Part shown: piece by piece, positions 44,458-52,573 of the stretch
How the letters are laid out: each line of letters starts with the position of its first letter
Position numbering within the stretch: position 1 is the stretch's first letter
Source: Bacteroidales bacterium
Lineage (GTDB): Bacteria; Bacteroidota; Bacteroidia; Bacteroidales; UBA3663
Length of the DNA: 64,000 nt
Direction: 5' to 3'
NCBI GenBank assembly: GCA_017449065.1
Contig: JAFSKF010000018.1
Location: 1 to 64,000 of the forward strand
Made by a program: the position numbers and the translations under genes
The notes under the pieces: model-generated
What the model was told of the DNA's origin: nothing
Seen by the model: the letters and a program-made list of their open reading frames with translations, nothing else
The model's database searches: none

Positions 44458-47293
44458 CCCCTTTCTTTTTAATATACTCGTTGGGAGTGATTCCAGTCAC
44501 TTTCTTGAAGGAACGGAAGAACGAAGCTCGGGAACTGAAACCGCACATCTCGGCAAGGGCTGGCAACGTGTATTTTGAGAGATCTACCGTCGATACGATT
44601 CTTTTAAATTCCGCAATCCGATAGTCGTTGACGAAATCGTAATAATTCACCTGCAGACACTGGTTGAACAGGTAGCTCAGCAGATAGGGTGAGGTTCCGA
44701 TTCTGTCAGCGACATCGGCAATCTTCAAGTCTCGACGAAGGTACAAGCGTTCCTTCTCCATAACTCGCTTCAATTCACCGACCAGTCGGTCGCGTTCCTC
44801 TTTCGACAAGTTTATATTCTGATATTTATCCGAATCCGGCTGCATCAGAGGCTCTTCCTCTTCTTCCGCAATATTCTCTTCTTCCTCCGGCACCGAAGTG
44901 CTGATTTTCTGTACTTTTCCGATCCGTCCTGCATTTAACAAGAGTCTCAGCGCCCTGCGACGTCGGTACAAACCGATGCAAACCGCTACGGCAAAGATAA
45001 TAGCGAGCAATATAGCAGAACTTCTCAACACATTTCCGCCAGTAAGTGGCACGCGAACCACGAACTGATGCTCCACTTTCGGATCGGAGCAGTTTCTGAC
45101 TTTGAAGGTATGACTGCCCCAACTCAGATTGGCATAGCTGACTTCCGATTGTCCTTCGAGCGAGATCCATGCTGTGTCAACACCTGCCAGCTGATACTCA
45201 TAGTTCATGGCTTCGGGAGCCGTAAAGGTATATTCCGTCAGCAGGAACGTAAGAGTTCCTCCCTGTTCAGCCAAATGATACTCCCCACGTTTGAACAAAT
45301 CATCATAGGAAAGCGGTATCCTCTGATTGTTCACCTTGAGTCCTGATACACAATGCATCGAATCGGAAGCTAATTTGACAACACTTTCGTTGCTGTCTAT
45401 AAACAATAAGCCGGAATTGTTTCCCATCCACAACCGGCCCGACTCGTCCACGACGGGTTTACAAAGGGTGAAAGTAGGATTCGTCAAACCGTTAGAGAAA
45501 TTATACTCCCTCGAGTTACCTTCCCGATCCCGGCTGAATAACCCCTGTTGAGAGCCAAAATAAAGCCGGCCTTTGGCATCTTCGACAAGAAACCGTCCAT
45601 CGCTGGCTCTCATCTTTTCGTTGAAGCCGACAAGATTGACCTTGTTCAGCAACAGATCATAACAGGACACTTGACCTTTATCGGGAATAAAATACAACCG
45701 GTGCTGTAGGTCTTCGTAAATGTAGCGAACTTTCTGTTTCTGAATAAAGCCGGCAGGAAAGGCATCTGTACGCAAGGTTCCGTTAAACTCATCGTACAGG
45801 CACATTCCACTTTCCGTGCAAATCCATCCCCTTCCAGTCGAATCGAAAAAAATTTCGTAAACATTACCTTGAGGCAGCACTGAATTGGAACTAGTAAAAC
45901 GCTGTTTCTCTACACCGTCCTTATACACATATACGCCTATTTCTGTAGCAAACCAAAGACAACTGTCCGGACCTTGCGTGATGCAGAATATCTCTTTAGA
46001 TGCAAACGAAGGAAACTTCTGCAATTTGAAAGAGGAGGCATCGAACGCATACAAACCGCCTCCGTATGTACCTATATAATAAATGTCCTGTTGCCTGCAA
46101 ATGCTGAATACAATCTGACTATGCAAGTCGTTCGGTCCGAAAGAACAAGTTCTGCCGGTTGCTTCATCAACAAAGAACAAACCGCCTCGATAGCCGATCA
46201 TTTTCTGCGGTCCGTGAATACTTAGGGCACGGACAGCCAGATTCTGGGTATCAAAATCATGGTATGAATAGGTCTGAACCACATCGCTTTGAAACAGCGA
46301 ATAATCGACACCATGTTCGTAAAAACCGAACCACAACTGGTTATTGTTTCCGCACAAAACGGCATAAACCGAATTACTGCTGATGCCTATCCCCTGCTCT
46401 TTCCGGTGAGAATAATGACTAACAATTTGTCCCGTTTGAGGCTCGATGGCAAACACGCCGTTTCCGTCCGTACCAACATATAAAAGCCCGTCCTCGCTTA
46501 CCGACAGATCGCTAATCATGGGGCAATTCAAATCGGGTCCCGACTCGAAAACACCTTTTTTCAAACTAAAACGGAAAAGGCCATGATCGGCAGAACCCAT
46601 ATAAATCCATTCTCCGACGTGAGCAATACGGTTGAAAGCCTGCTGCGGATTGGTTGGGAGCACAAACCGCTGCCAACGGTCGGACTTTGTCTGGTAACAC
46701 AGCAATCCGTGCTTCGACACCGCCCACAGTTCATCATTCGGAAGTATAGCAAGATCCTGTAGCGCATTCTCAGGTGCCAGTTCATTCACATGAACCAGCC
46801 GCTTTTCGAGGGTTTTGTTCCGGATATGGTAGATGAAAAGACCTTTTTCGGTAGCAATATACAGACTTTCATCGTTGCTCAACGCCAATGCATGCACAGC
46901 CTCCGGGAACTTTCCCCTTTCCACTGGTTCCAATTCTGTTTTATCGTGAGGTAGCACATAAAGGCCATTACCGTTTCCGACCCACAGATTATGCTCTTTG
47001 TCGCTCAAAATAGAAGTCACACGTGTGCGATTACTCTTTTCTTCCGGAATCGCATAATGCTGCAGATATACGCCATCGAAAGACTCCAGAGACGAACCCG
47101 TTCCGAACCATACCGGGCCATTGGGTTCCTGATAGATCTCATTCACCAGCAAATCCCCCAGACCTTCGGACTTCGAGACATTCTGGAAAACCAAAGAACG
47201 GGCAAAGGAACCTGTCCCCGCTCCCAGAAGCAGAAAGGACAAAAGGAGCATCCTTAAACATATATCTTTGAATATTGGTTGCATTTGTTTCAT
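44441..47293 (-). CDS. Membrane-bound one-component regulator: Reg_prop sensor + Y_Y_Y + TM + AraC HTH
   Basis: Taking the ATG at 47293 gives 950 residues with a signal/anchor segment (MLLLSFLLLGAGTGSFA). A long periplasmic region follows with many propeller repeats (for example NEIYQEPNGPVWFGTGSSL, SILSDKEHNLWVGNGNGLYV) and a Y_Y_Y domain (YTFTAPEAMNYEYQLAGVDTAWISL). One transmembrane helix at about 755-776 ends in RRRR. After an acidic linker (PEEEENIAEEEEEP) the last ~95 residues are an AraC-type HTH (IADVADRIGTSPYLLSYLF and ALAEMCGFSSRASFFRSFKKVTGITPNEYI). The histidine kinase and receiver domains of a hybrid two-component system are absent. It should sense a PUL glycan fragment and bind DNA directly from the membrane. 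Confidence 0.88.
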   Translation of the reverse strand: MKQMQPIFKDICLRMLLLSFLLLGAGTGSFARSLVFQNVSKSEGLGDLLVNEIYQEPNGPVWFGTGSSLESFDGVYLQHYAIPEEKSNRTRVTSILSDKEHNLWVGNGNGLYVLPHDKTELEPVERGKFPEAVHALALSNDESLYIATEKGLFIYHIRNKTLEKRLVHVNELAPENALQDLAILPNDELWAVSKHGLLCYQTKSDRWQRFVLPTNPQQAFNRIAHVGEWIYMGSADHGLFRFSLKKGVFESGPDLNCPMISDLSVSEDGLLYVGTDGNGVFAIEPQTGQIVSHYSHRKEQGIGISSNSVYAVLCGNNNQLWFGFYEHGVDYSLFQSDVVQTYSYHDFDTQNLAVRALSIHGPQKMIGYRGGLFFVDEATGRTCSFGPNDLHSQIVFSICRQQDIYYIGTYGGGLYAFDASSFKLQKFPSFASKEIFCITQGPDSCLWFATEIGVYVYKDGVEKQRFTSSNSVLPQGNVYEIFFDSTGRGWICTESGMCLYDEFNGTLRTDAFPAGFIQKQKVRYIYEDLQHRLYFIPDKGQVSCYDLLLNKVNLVGFNEKMRASDGRFLVEDAKGRLYFGSQQGLFSRDREGNSREYNFSNGLTNPTFTLCKPVVDESGRLWMGNNSGLLFIDSNESVVKLASDSMHCVSGLKVNNQRIPLSYDDLFKRGEYHLAEQGGTLTFLLTEYTFTAPEAMNYEYQLAGVDTAWISLEGQSEVSYANLSWGSHTFKVRNCSDPKVEHQFVVRVPLTGGNVLRSSAILLAIIFAVAVCIGLYRRRRALRLLLNAGRIGKVQKISTSVPEEEENIAEEEEEPLMQPDSDKYQNINLSKEERDRLVGELKRVMEKERLYLRRDLKIADVADRIGTSPYLLSYLFNQCLQVNYYDFVNDYRIAEFKRIVSTVDLSKYTLPALAEMCGFSSRASFFRSFKKVTGITPNEYIKKKGVTEEQ

Positions 47294-47378
47294 TCTTGTA
47301 TAAGAAAGTTTCAGGTCAGAAGAAGTAGCATTACAAAATCTAAACGCATTTTTGCAATTTGATTGTGAATTGCGTGGC

Positions 47379-47397
47379 AAATTTAAGGCTTAAATTT
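47379..47397. promoter_or_regulatory. Palindrome upstream of the regulator gene
   Basis: AAATTTAAG and CTTAAATTT flank one central base, a perfect 9-bp-arm palindrome about 85 bp before the regulator start. An imperfect GCAATT...AATTGC pair lies at 47354-47373. Either could be an operator; this is inference from symmetry and position. Confidence 0.4.
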
Positions 47398-47509
47398 AAT
47401 ATTGCCAAAATTTTTGGCGTTTTTTTGAGCATTTTTCTTCCTTTTTACTTCTAATTGGAGCAAGTTTTGAAGTTATCTGCTGATTTATCCCCCATTTTTC
47501 ATTTTCTGA

Positions 47510-47745
47510 CTTGCGGAAGTTTCCGCCGACACAGCGGGAAGCATTTCCTGGCTTGCGGAAGTCCCGCCGACACAGCGGAAAGCATTTCCTGACTTGCGGA
47601 AGTCCCGCCGACACAGCGGAAAGCATTTCCTGGCTTGCGGAAGTCCCGCCGACACAGCGGAAAGCATTTCCAGACTTGCGGAAGTCCCGCCGACACAGCG
47701 GGAAGTATTTCCTAACTTGCGGAGTTCCCGCCGATTCAGTCGGCA
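47510..47745. repeat. Tandem 41-bp repeat array (five units plus a partial)
   Basis: Units begin at 47510 (42 bp), 47552, 47593, 47634 and 47675, with a diverged partial unit from 47716. Each starts CTTGCGGAAG and contains CCGCCGACACAGCGG, which can form a small stem. Units are nearly identical. The array sits between the divergent regulator and 5'-nucleotidase genes. Because 41 is not a multiple of 3, long open frames run through it on the minus strand, but they appear to be artefacts of the repeat. The flanks (47398-47509 and 47746-47844) hold no gene. Confidence 0.9.
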
Positions 47746-47844
47746 CAAACTCTGCTATATTTGTTTTTGAATATTTCCAACGGCTGGGTTCACCGTAAGG
47801 GAAACCATAGAAAATTCGACAGGAATAACATTTTTTTGCCTCCA

Positions 47845-47879
47845 GTTGTACCATCGTATTGAAAAATTCATTATCTTTG
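47845..47879 (+). promoter_or_regulatory. Probable promoter for the 5'-nucleotidase gene
   Basis: TATCTTTG at 47872-47879 is a perfect -7 box. A GTTG at 47845-47848 lies 23 bp upstream, slightly further than usual for the -33 box. The start site would be near 47887, about 40 nt before the ATG at 47926. Confidence 0.55.
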
Positions 47880-47925
47880 CACCTTGTTATTTAAGAAAAG
47901 AAATAAAGTGTAAAAATTTAGGACA

Positions 47926-49515
47926 ATGAAAAAGTTATCGATATTCAGCCTGAAGAAGTCGTTATTCCTGACGGTGCTACTCTCGATCGTTTTTGTAGCA
48001 TGCTCCGAGCAGGAAGCTCCGGAAATCCTTTTCATCCACACCAACGATACCCACAGCCAGATTGATTGCGGCTACAAGGACGGGCAACCGGTGGGTGGCG
48101 TCGTCGAACGTGCGTCCATTATCGAGAAGATGCGTAAGCAGGATCCGGATCTGGTTTATGTGGATGCCGGCGATATGATTCAGGGTTCCCCCTATTTCAA
48201 CATCTGGAAAGGCATTCTGGAGATGCAACTCATGAATATGCAGGGCGTGCTGGCAAGCACCTTCGGCAACCATGAGTTCGACAACGGCATTCCTGCCATG
48301 TGCGATATGCTCGAATATGCCGACTTCCCGATCCTATCGTGCAACTACGACGTGACCGGCACTGGTTTGGAGAAATATGTCCGCCGATCGATGATTATCG
48401 AACGCAAGGGCGTACGTATCGGCATTACCGGTGTGACCGTCGATCCGAACAACCTCATCTTCGCCCGCAACTGGGAGGGCATCCGATTCACCGATCCTGT
48501 GATTGCACTCAACGAAGAAGCCCGGAAACTGCGCGAACAGAAGTGCGACCTGGTCGTAGTACTGTCGCACAACGGCTATTATGCAAAAAGCGACAGCACC
48601 GGAGACCGCCGCATTGCCATGAACACCCGCAACATCGATCTTATTATCGGCGGACACTCGCATACCAACGTGGAAAACGGTGCCGAAGTGCCGAACTTGG
48701 ACGGCAAGCCGGTAATGATTACTCAGACTGCCGGCAAGGCCAACCCGATCGGCTGTGTGCGTGTGCAGATGAAAAAAGCACAAGGGAGCCCCTTCGGCAA
48801 CAAATATGAAGTGGAGAAAATCACCGCCTCGAAGATCCACCCTGATTCGCTGAATCTGGACGGCTATGCACAGGCCGTAAGCGACTTCATCGCTCCTTAT
48901 CGCGACAGCTTGGAAACCGAAATGAGCAAGGTGTTGGGATCTTGTGCGACCGATTTGGTCCGCTACCGTCCGCAAAGCCCGCTGGGCAACTTCGCCAGCG
49001 ATATCCTGCGAAAGTTCGGTGAAAAGATCTACGGCCGCCCTATGGATGTCGGCATCATGAACGTCGGCGGTTTACGCAACGACTTGTATGCCGGAGAACT
49101 GAAATTAGGCGACATCTACCGGATCTTCCCGTTCGAGAATACCGTTGCCATCCTGGAACTGAAGGGCAAGGATCTGGAGGCCACCATCCAGCAGATGATG
49201 GCAGACAAAGGACTGGAAGCGCTCTCCGGCACCCAAATCACGCTGGAGCCGAACGAATCGGGCAAGGCCGTAGCCACGAAGATACTGGTGGGCGGCAAGC
49301 CGATTCAGCCGGAAAAGGTCTATTACATCACCACCATCGACTATCTGGCAGAAGGCAACGACGGACTGACCGCCCTGACCCGAGCCCAAAAGAATCTGAA
49401 CACGGGTATTCTCTTGCGCGACATGATGATCGAATACGTTGAAGAACTGGCAGCCCAAGGCAAAGCCGTGGAAGGCTATTTAGACAACCGTGTCATCGTC
49501 AAGGCCGCAAAATAA
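47926..49515 (+). CDS. 5'-nucleotidase / UDP-sugar hydrolase family lipoprotein
   Basis: The 529-residue protein has a lipoprotein signal (SIVFVAC). It then has the calcineurin-like metallophosphatase motifs in order: HTNDTHS, DAGDMIQGS, GNHEFDNG, SHNGYYAKSD and GGHSHT, which supply Asp, His and Asn ligands for two metal ions. The C-terminal 5'-nucleotidase domain follows with MNVGGLRNDL and RIFPFENTVAILELKG. Many Bacteroidales split these domains between two genes; here they are fused. It would dephosphorylate extracytoplasmic nucleotides to nucleosides. The next gene begins 25 bp after the stop and is probably co-transcribed. Confidence 0.93.
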   Translation: MKKLSIFSLKKSLFLTVLLSIVFVACSEQEAPEILFIHTNDTHSQIDCGYKDGQPVGGVVERASIIEKMRKQDPDLVYVDAGDMIQGSPYFNIWKGILEMQLMNMQGVLASTFGNHEFDNGIPAMCDMLEYADFPILSCNYDVTGTGLEKYVRRSMIIERKGVRIGITGVTVDPNNLIFARNWEGIRFTDPVIALNEEARKLREQKCDLVVVLSHNGYYAKSDSTGDRRIAMNTRNIDLIIGGHSHTNVENGAEVPNLDGKPVMITQTAGKANPIGCVRVQMKKAQGSPFGNKYEVEKITASKIHPDSLNLDGYAQAVSDFIAPYRDSLETEMSKVLGSCATDLVRYRPQSPLGNFASDILRKFGEKIYGRPMDVGIMNVGGLRNDLYAGELKLGDIYRIFPFENTVAILELKGKDLEATIQQMMADKGLEALSGTQITLEPNESGKAVATKILVGGKPIQPEKVYYITTIDYLAEGNDGLTALTRAQKNLNTGILLRDMMIEYVEELAAQGKAVEGYLDNRVIVKAAK

Positions 49516-49540
49516 ACTCCCGCACCCGGTTAGTATCTGT

Positions 49541-52135
49541 ATGAAAAAATCCCGTAAAAGACTGTCCGTATTTCTCTATACATTATTTATAATGTGTAGC
49601 AGCGTGTCTGCCCAGCACCTGATGAACAGGATCGACACCCTGCAAATGCAACGCTGGACCGACAGCATCATGGCTACCCTGACCCCCGACGAACGTCTGG
49701 GACAACTGATCATGCCCATTGTGGATAGCAAGGACGACGAGGCTCACCGCCAGATTGTCCGTCGCGACATCCAGCAATACCATGTAGGCGGTCTGCTGTT
49801 TTCGAAGGGAACCTTCCAGACACAGGCAAAGATGACGCGATACGGACGCCAACTGTCGAAGAAAGCACCTCTCTGGATTGCCCTCGACGGGGAATGGGGA
49901 TTAGGTATGCGCCTGACCGATGCCGTAAAATACCCGCGCAACGGAGCATTGGGAACCATTCGACCCGAAGTACGCGATTCCCTGATGTATGAATACGGCA
50001 AGGAAGTGGCTCGCCAATGCCGACTGATGGGTATCAACATCAATTTCTCTCCCGTACTCGACATCAACTCCAACCCAAACAACCCGGTGATCGGCAACCG
50101 CAGCTTCGGTTCTACCATCTGGGACGTGATTCCGCCGGCATTGAGTTATAGCCGCGGTTTGGAGGACGGCGGCGTGATGGCTGTCGGCAAACATTTTCCC
50201 GGACACGGAGACACCGACACTGACAGCCACAAGACATTGCCTCTGCTGAAGCACGACCGGGAGCGTCTGCTTTCGTTCGAGTGCGAGCCATTCCGCTATT
50301 TCGTCAAAGCCGGTTTTGGAGGCGTAATGATCGCACATCTGGAAGTACCGGCACTGGAACCAGAGACCGGTCTGCCCTCTTCCCTCTCGAAGGCTGTGGT
50401 GACTGATTTACTGAAACAGCAGTTCGGATTCCGCGGACTCGTCTTCACCGACGGCCTGGCTATGAAAGGCGTGAACAACGTGCCCGACTACAGCGTGAAA
50501 GCACTATTGGCCGGCGTGGATGTTCTGCTCGACCCGGTTCCGTTGCAGAGCCAGTGGACCTCATTGAAGAAAGCCGTAGCAGACGGCACGCTTCCCCAGT
50601 CGCTCATCGACGAAAAGTGCCGGAAGGTGCTCGCCTGGAAATACCTGCTTTGCGTCAGCCAGGAAGATCAGACAGCAACGGACAGCCTGACGCAACGCAT
50701 CAACACGCCTCAAGCCCTGGCTTTGCGTGACGAACTGAACGCGGAAGTAGATAAAGCCAAGCTCGACACCACGAAGCATATCGCTGTACCTCAACCTCAA
50801 CTCTTGCAGGAAGCCGACCCGACCGAACAGGGCTTGCCTGCCGCCTTAGAGGCATTGGAAGCAGAGAACCGCAAACAGATCCTGAATCCGAAATTCCACC
50901 GCGTGGATAGCCTGGTGCAGGACGCGCTCGACAAGGACGCCTTTCCCGGCTGCCAGATTCTCGTAGCACACAAAGGAAAGATCATCTACAACCGCGCTTT
51001 CGGCTGGTTGGACTATGACCGCACAGAACCCAATTCGGTAGAAACGGTTTACGATCTGGCATCGGTATCGAAGATTGCCGGCACCCTTCCGGCGCTGATG
51101 CTTGCCTACGATGAGTTCAATCTGAAGTTCTCCGACCCAATGAGCTGGCACGTTCCGCAGCTACGCAACACCAACAAAAAGGACATCACCCTCCGACAAG
51201 CGCTGTTGCACGAAACGGATATGCGCGACGGCTATTCGTTCTATGCCATGACCTTCGATACGGCCTCGTTCAAGAAACGGTATTACAGCAGCATCCCGAA
51301 GGAGCCGTTCACGGTACAGCAGGACAAGAAATGCTGGTTCGACGAGCATCTCTGCTTCGATACGGCATGGATCAGCAAGACGCAGGATGCAACCTATACG
51401 TTACCGGTGGCGAAAGACCTCTATATCAAGCCCGCCTTCCGCGACAGCATCCTGAAGAAAATCATCGATCTGCCTCTGTTGAAACCTCACAAATATCGCT
51501 ACTCCGATCTGAATTTCATCCTCATCCGCGCTCTGATCGAACAAGTGGCGCAAAAGCCCATCGACCAATATCTTTACGAAAAAATGCCAGAGTTCTACGG
51601 TAACGACAAACTCTGCTACCGGCCTTTGGAGCACGGCATTCCATTGTCGCGCATCGCTCCCACCGAAGACGACCAGGCTTTGCGGCATCAGGTGCTGCGT
51701 GGCTATGTGCACGATGAGGCGGCAGCATGGAGCGGCGGCGTGGAAGGCAACGCGGGTCTGTTCGGCAGCGCTTCCGACCTGTTCCCGCTCTTCCAAATGA
51801 TACTGGACAAAGGCACTTATCACGGCAAACGCTACATCAACGAGATTACCGTAGAACGCATGACCACCCAGAAATCGCATATCTCGCGCCGTGGACTCGG
51901 TTTTGATAAACCCGAGCCCAACCGCAACAAAATCAGTCCGTGCTGCGAAGAATGTTCTCCGCAGACTTACGGGCACACCGGATATACCGGCACCTGTATC
52001 TGGGTTGATCCGAAAGAAGACCTGATTTTTATCTTCTTATGTAACCGCGTACATCCGCATCGGTGGAACACGACTTTGACCTCCGAAGGATACCGGACCC
52101 GAATCCATTCGATGATATACGAGGCAATCAAATGA
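49541..52135 (+). CDS. GH3 / serine beta-lactamase-like fusion protein
   Basis: The ATG at 49541 (864 residues, MKKSRKRLSVFLYTLF...) begins a signal peptide; the frame upstream overlaps the previous gene. The N-terminal half is a GH3 domain of the NagZ/hexosaminidase type, with KHFPGHGDTDTDSHKTLP from K217 and the nucleophile candidate D304 in FTDGLAM. The C-terminal half is a class C-like serine hydrolase with S508-V-S-K511, Y654-S-D-L-N658 and H812-T-G, corresponding to SxxK, YxN and KTG. Such fusions are known in Bacteroidetes and may cleave N-acetylglucosamine from peptidoglycan or glycans and trim peptides. Whether the second domain is a peptidase, esterase or amidase is not decided. Confidence 0.92.
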   Translation: MKKSRKRLSVFLYTLFIMCSSVSAQHLMNRIDTLQMQRWTDSIMATLTPDERLGQLIMPIVDSKDDEAHRQIVRRDIQQYHVGGLLFSKGTFQTQAKMTRYGRQLSKKAPLWIALDGEWGLGMRLTDAVKYPRNGALGTIRPEVRDSLMYEYGKEVARQCRLMGININFSPVLDINSNPNNPVIGNRSFGSTIWDVIPPALSYSRGLEDGGVMAVGKHFPGHGDTDTDSHKTLPLLKHDRERLLSFECEPFRYFVKAGFGGVMIAHLEVPALEPETGLPSSLSKAVVTDLLKQQFGFRGLVFTDGLAMKGVNNVPDYSVKALLAGVDVLLDPVPLQSQWTSLKKAVADGTLPQSLIDEKCRKVLAWKYLLCVSQEDQTATDSLTQRINTPQALALRDELNAEVDKAKLDTTKHIAVPQPQLLQEADPTEQGLPAALEALEAENRKQILNPKFHRVDSLVQDALDKDAFPGCQILVAHKGKIIYNRAFGWLDYDRTEPNSVETVYDLASVSKIAGTLPALMLAYDEFNLKFSDPMSWHVPQLRNTNKKDITLRQALLHETDMRDGYSFYAMTFDTASFKKRYYSSIPKEPFTVQQDKKCWFDEHLCFDTAWISKTQDATYTLPVAKDLYIKPAFRDSILKKIIDLPLLKPHKYRYSDLNFILIRALIEQVAQKPIDQYLYEKMPEFYGNDKLCYRPLEHGIPLSRIAPTEDDQALRHQVLRGYVHDEAAAWSGGVEGNAGLFGSASDLFPLFQMILDKGTYHGKRYINEITVERMTTQKSHISRRGLGFDKPEPNRNKISPCCEECSPQTYGHTGYTGTCIWVDPKEDLIFIFLCNRVHPHRWNTTLTSEGYRTRIHSMIYEAIK

Positions 52136-52145
52136 CAGAAAATGT

Positions 52146-52195
52146 AAAAAAGACCTATTTTAATGCAAAAAAGCAAAAAAGTAGGTCTTTTTTTT
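52146..52195 (+). terminator. Rho-independent terminator after GH3 fusion
   Basis: AAAAAAGACCTA pairs with TAGGTCTTTTTT across a 24-nt A/T-rich loop, and the plus strand ends in a run of T. The hairpin core (52151-52157 with 52182-52188) and flanking A/T tracts would work in either direction. It lies 10 bp after the stop. Confidence 0.88.
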
Positions 52196-52224
52196 GTATA
52201 TTATGAAAATTTTCCGTAATTTTG
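52193..52224 (+). promoter_or_regulatory. Promoter of the oad operon
   Basis: TTTG at 52193-52196, a 20-bp spacer and TAATTTTG at 52217-52224 match the Bacteroidetes consensus exactly. It begins in the T run of the preceding terminator. A start near 52231 leaves a leader of about 55 nt before oadG. Confidence 0.85.
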
Positions 52225-52285
52225 CAGGCAGAATTGTGTTATATGCAATTGTGTTATTGATTTTCTAACAAACTTAAAATAATTT

Positions 52286-52552
52286 ATGGAAGGATTAACT
52301 CCTATGCAAACCGCCCTGTTGCTGATGGTTATCGGCATGGGTACGGTATTCATTATTCTTCTGTTGATCATCTACCTTTCGAAGGCGATGATTTCGGCCA
52401 TCAACAAAGTGGCCCCTGAAGAAGCTCCTGTGACAAAGAAAACGGTTGCGTCTGCTCCGGCTCCAGTTCCTGCCAACGTGCAAGCTGCCATCAAGGCAGC
52501 TATTCAGCAAGTGGCTCCAGGTGCCGTGATTACCAAAATCACCAAGGATTAA
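52286..52552 (+). CDS. oadG: Oxaloacetate decarboxylase gamma chain (sodium pump)
   Basis: The 88-residue protein has one transmembrane helix near the N-terminus (TALLLMVIGMGTVFIILLLIIYL) and an Ala/Pro/Val-rich tail, the usual form of the OadG/MmdC small subunit that anchors and assembles the sodium-translocating decarboxylase. It is 21 bp upstream of the alpha chain and is the first gene after a consensus promoter. The family is short and variable, so the call rests on form plus position. Confidence 0.87.
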   Translation: MEGLTPMQTALLLMVIGMGTVFIILLLIIYLSKAMISAINKVAPEEAPVTKKTVASAPAPVPANVQAAIKAAIQQVAPGAVITKITKD

Positions 52553-52573
52553 AAAGTATTTAAGATAATAGTT

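Noticed and set aside
47404-47424. Terminator-like GCCAAAA/TTTTGGC followed by Ts on the plus strand
   Set aside because: No plus-strand gene ends upstream of it, and the stem is short and A/T-rich.
47510-47745. CRISPR array
   Set aside because: Units are contiguous with no unique spacers and there are no cas genes nearby.
47396-47854. 152-codon minus-strand frame through the 41-bp repeats
   Set aside because: The repeat keeps several frames open because its units lack stops, and the residues simply cycle through the repeat in shifting frames. No start context or signal supports a gene.
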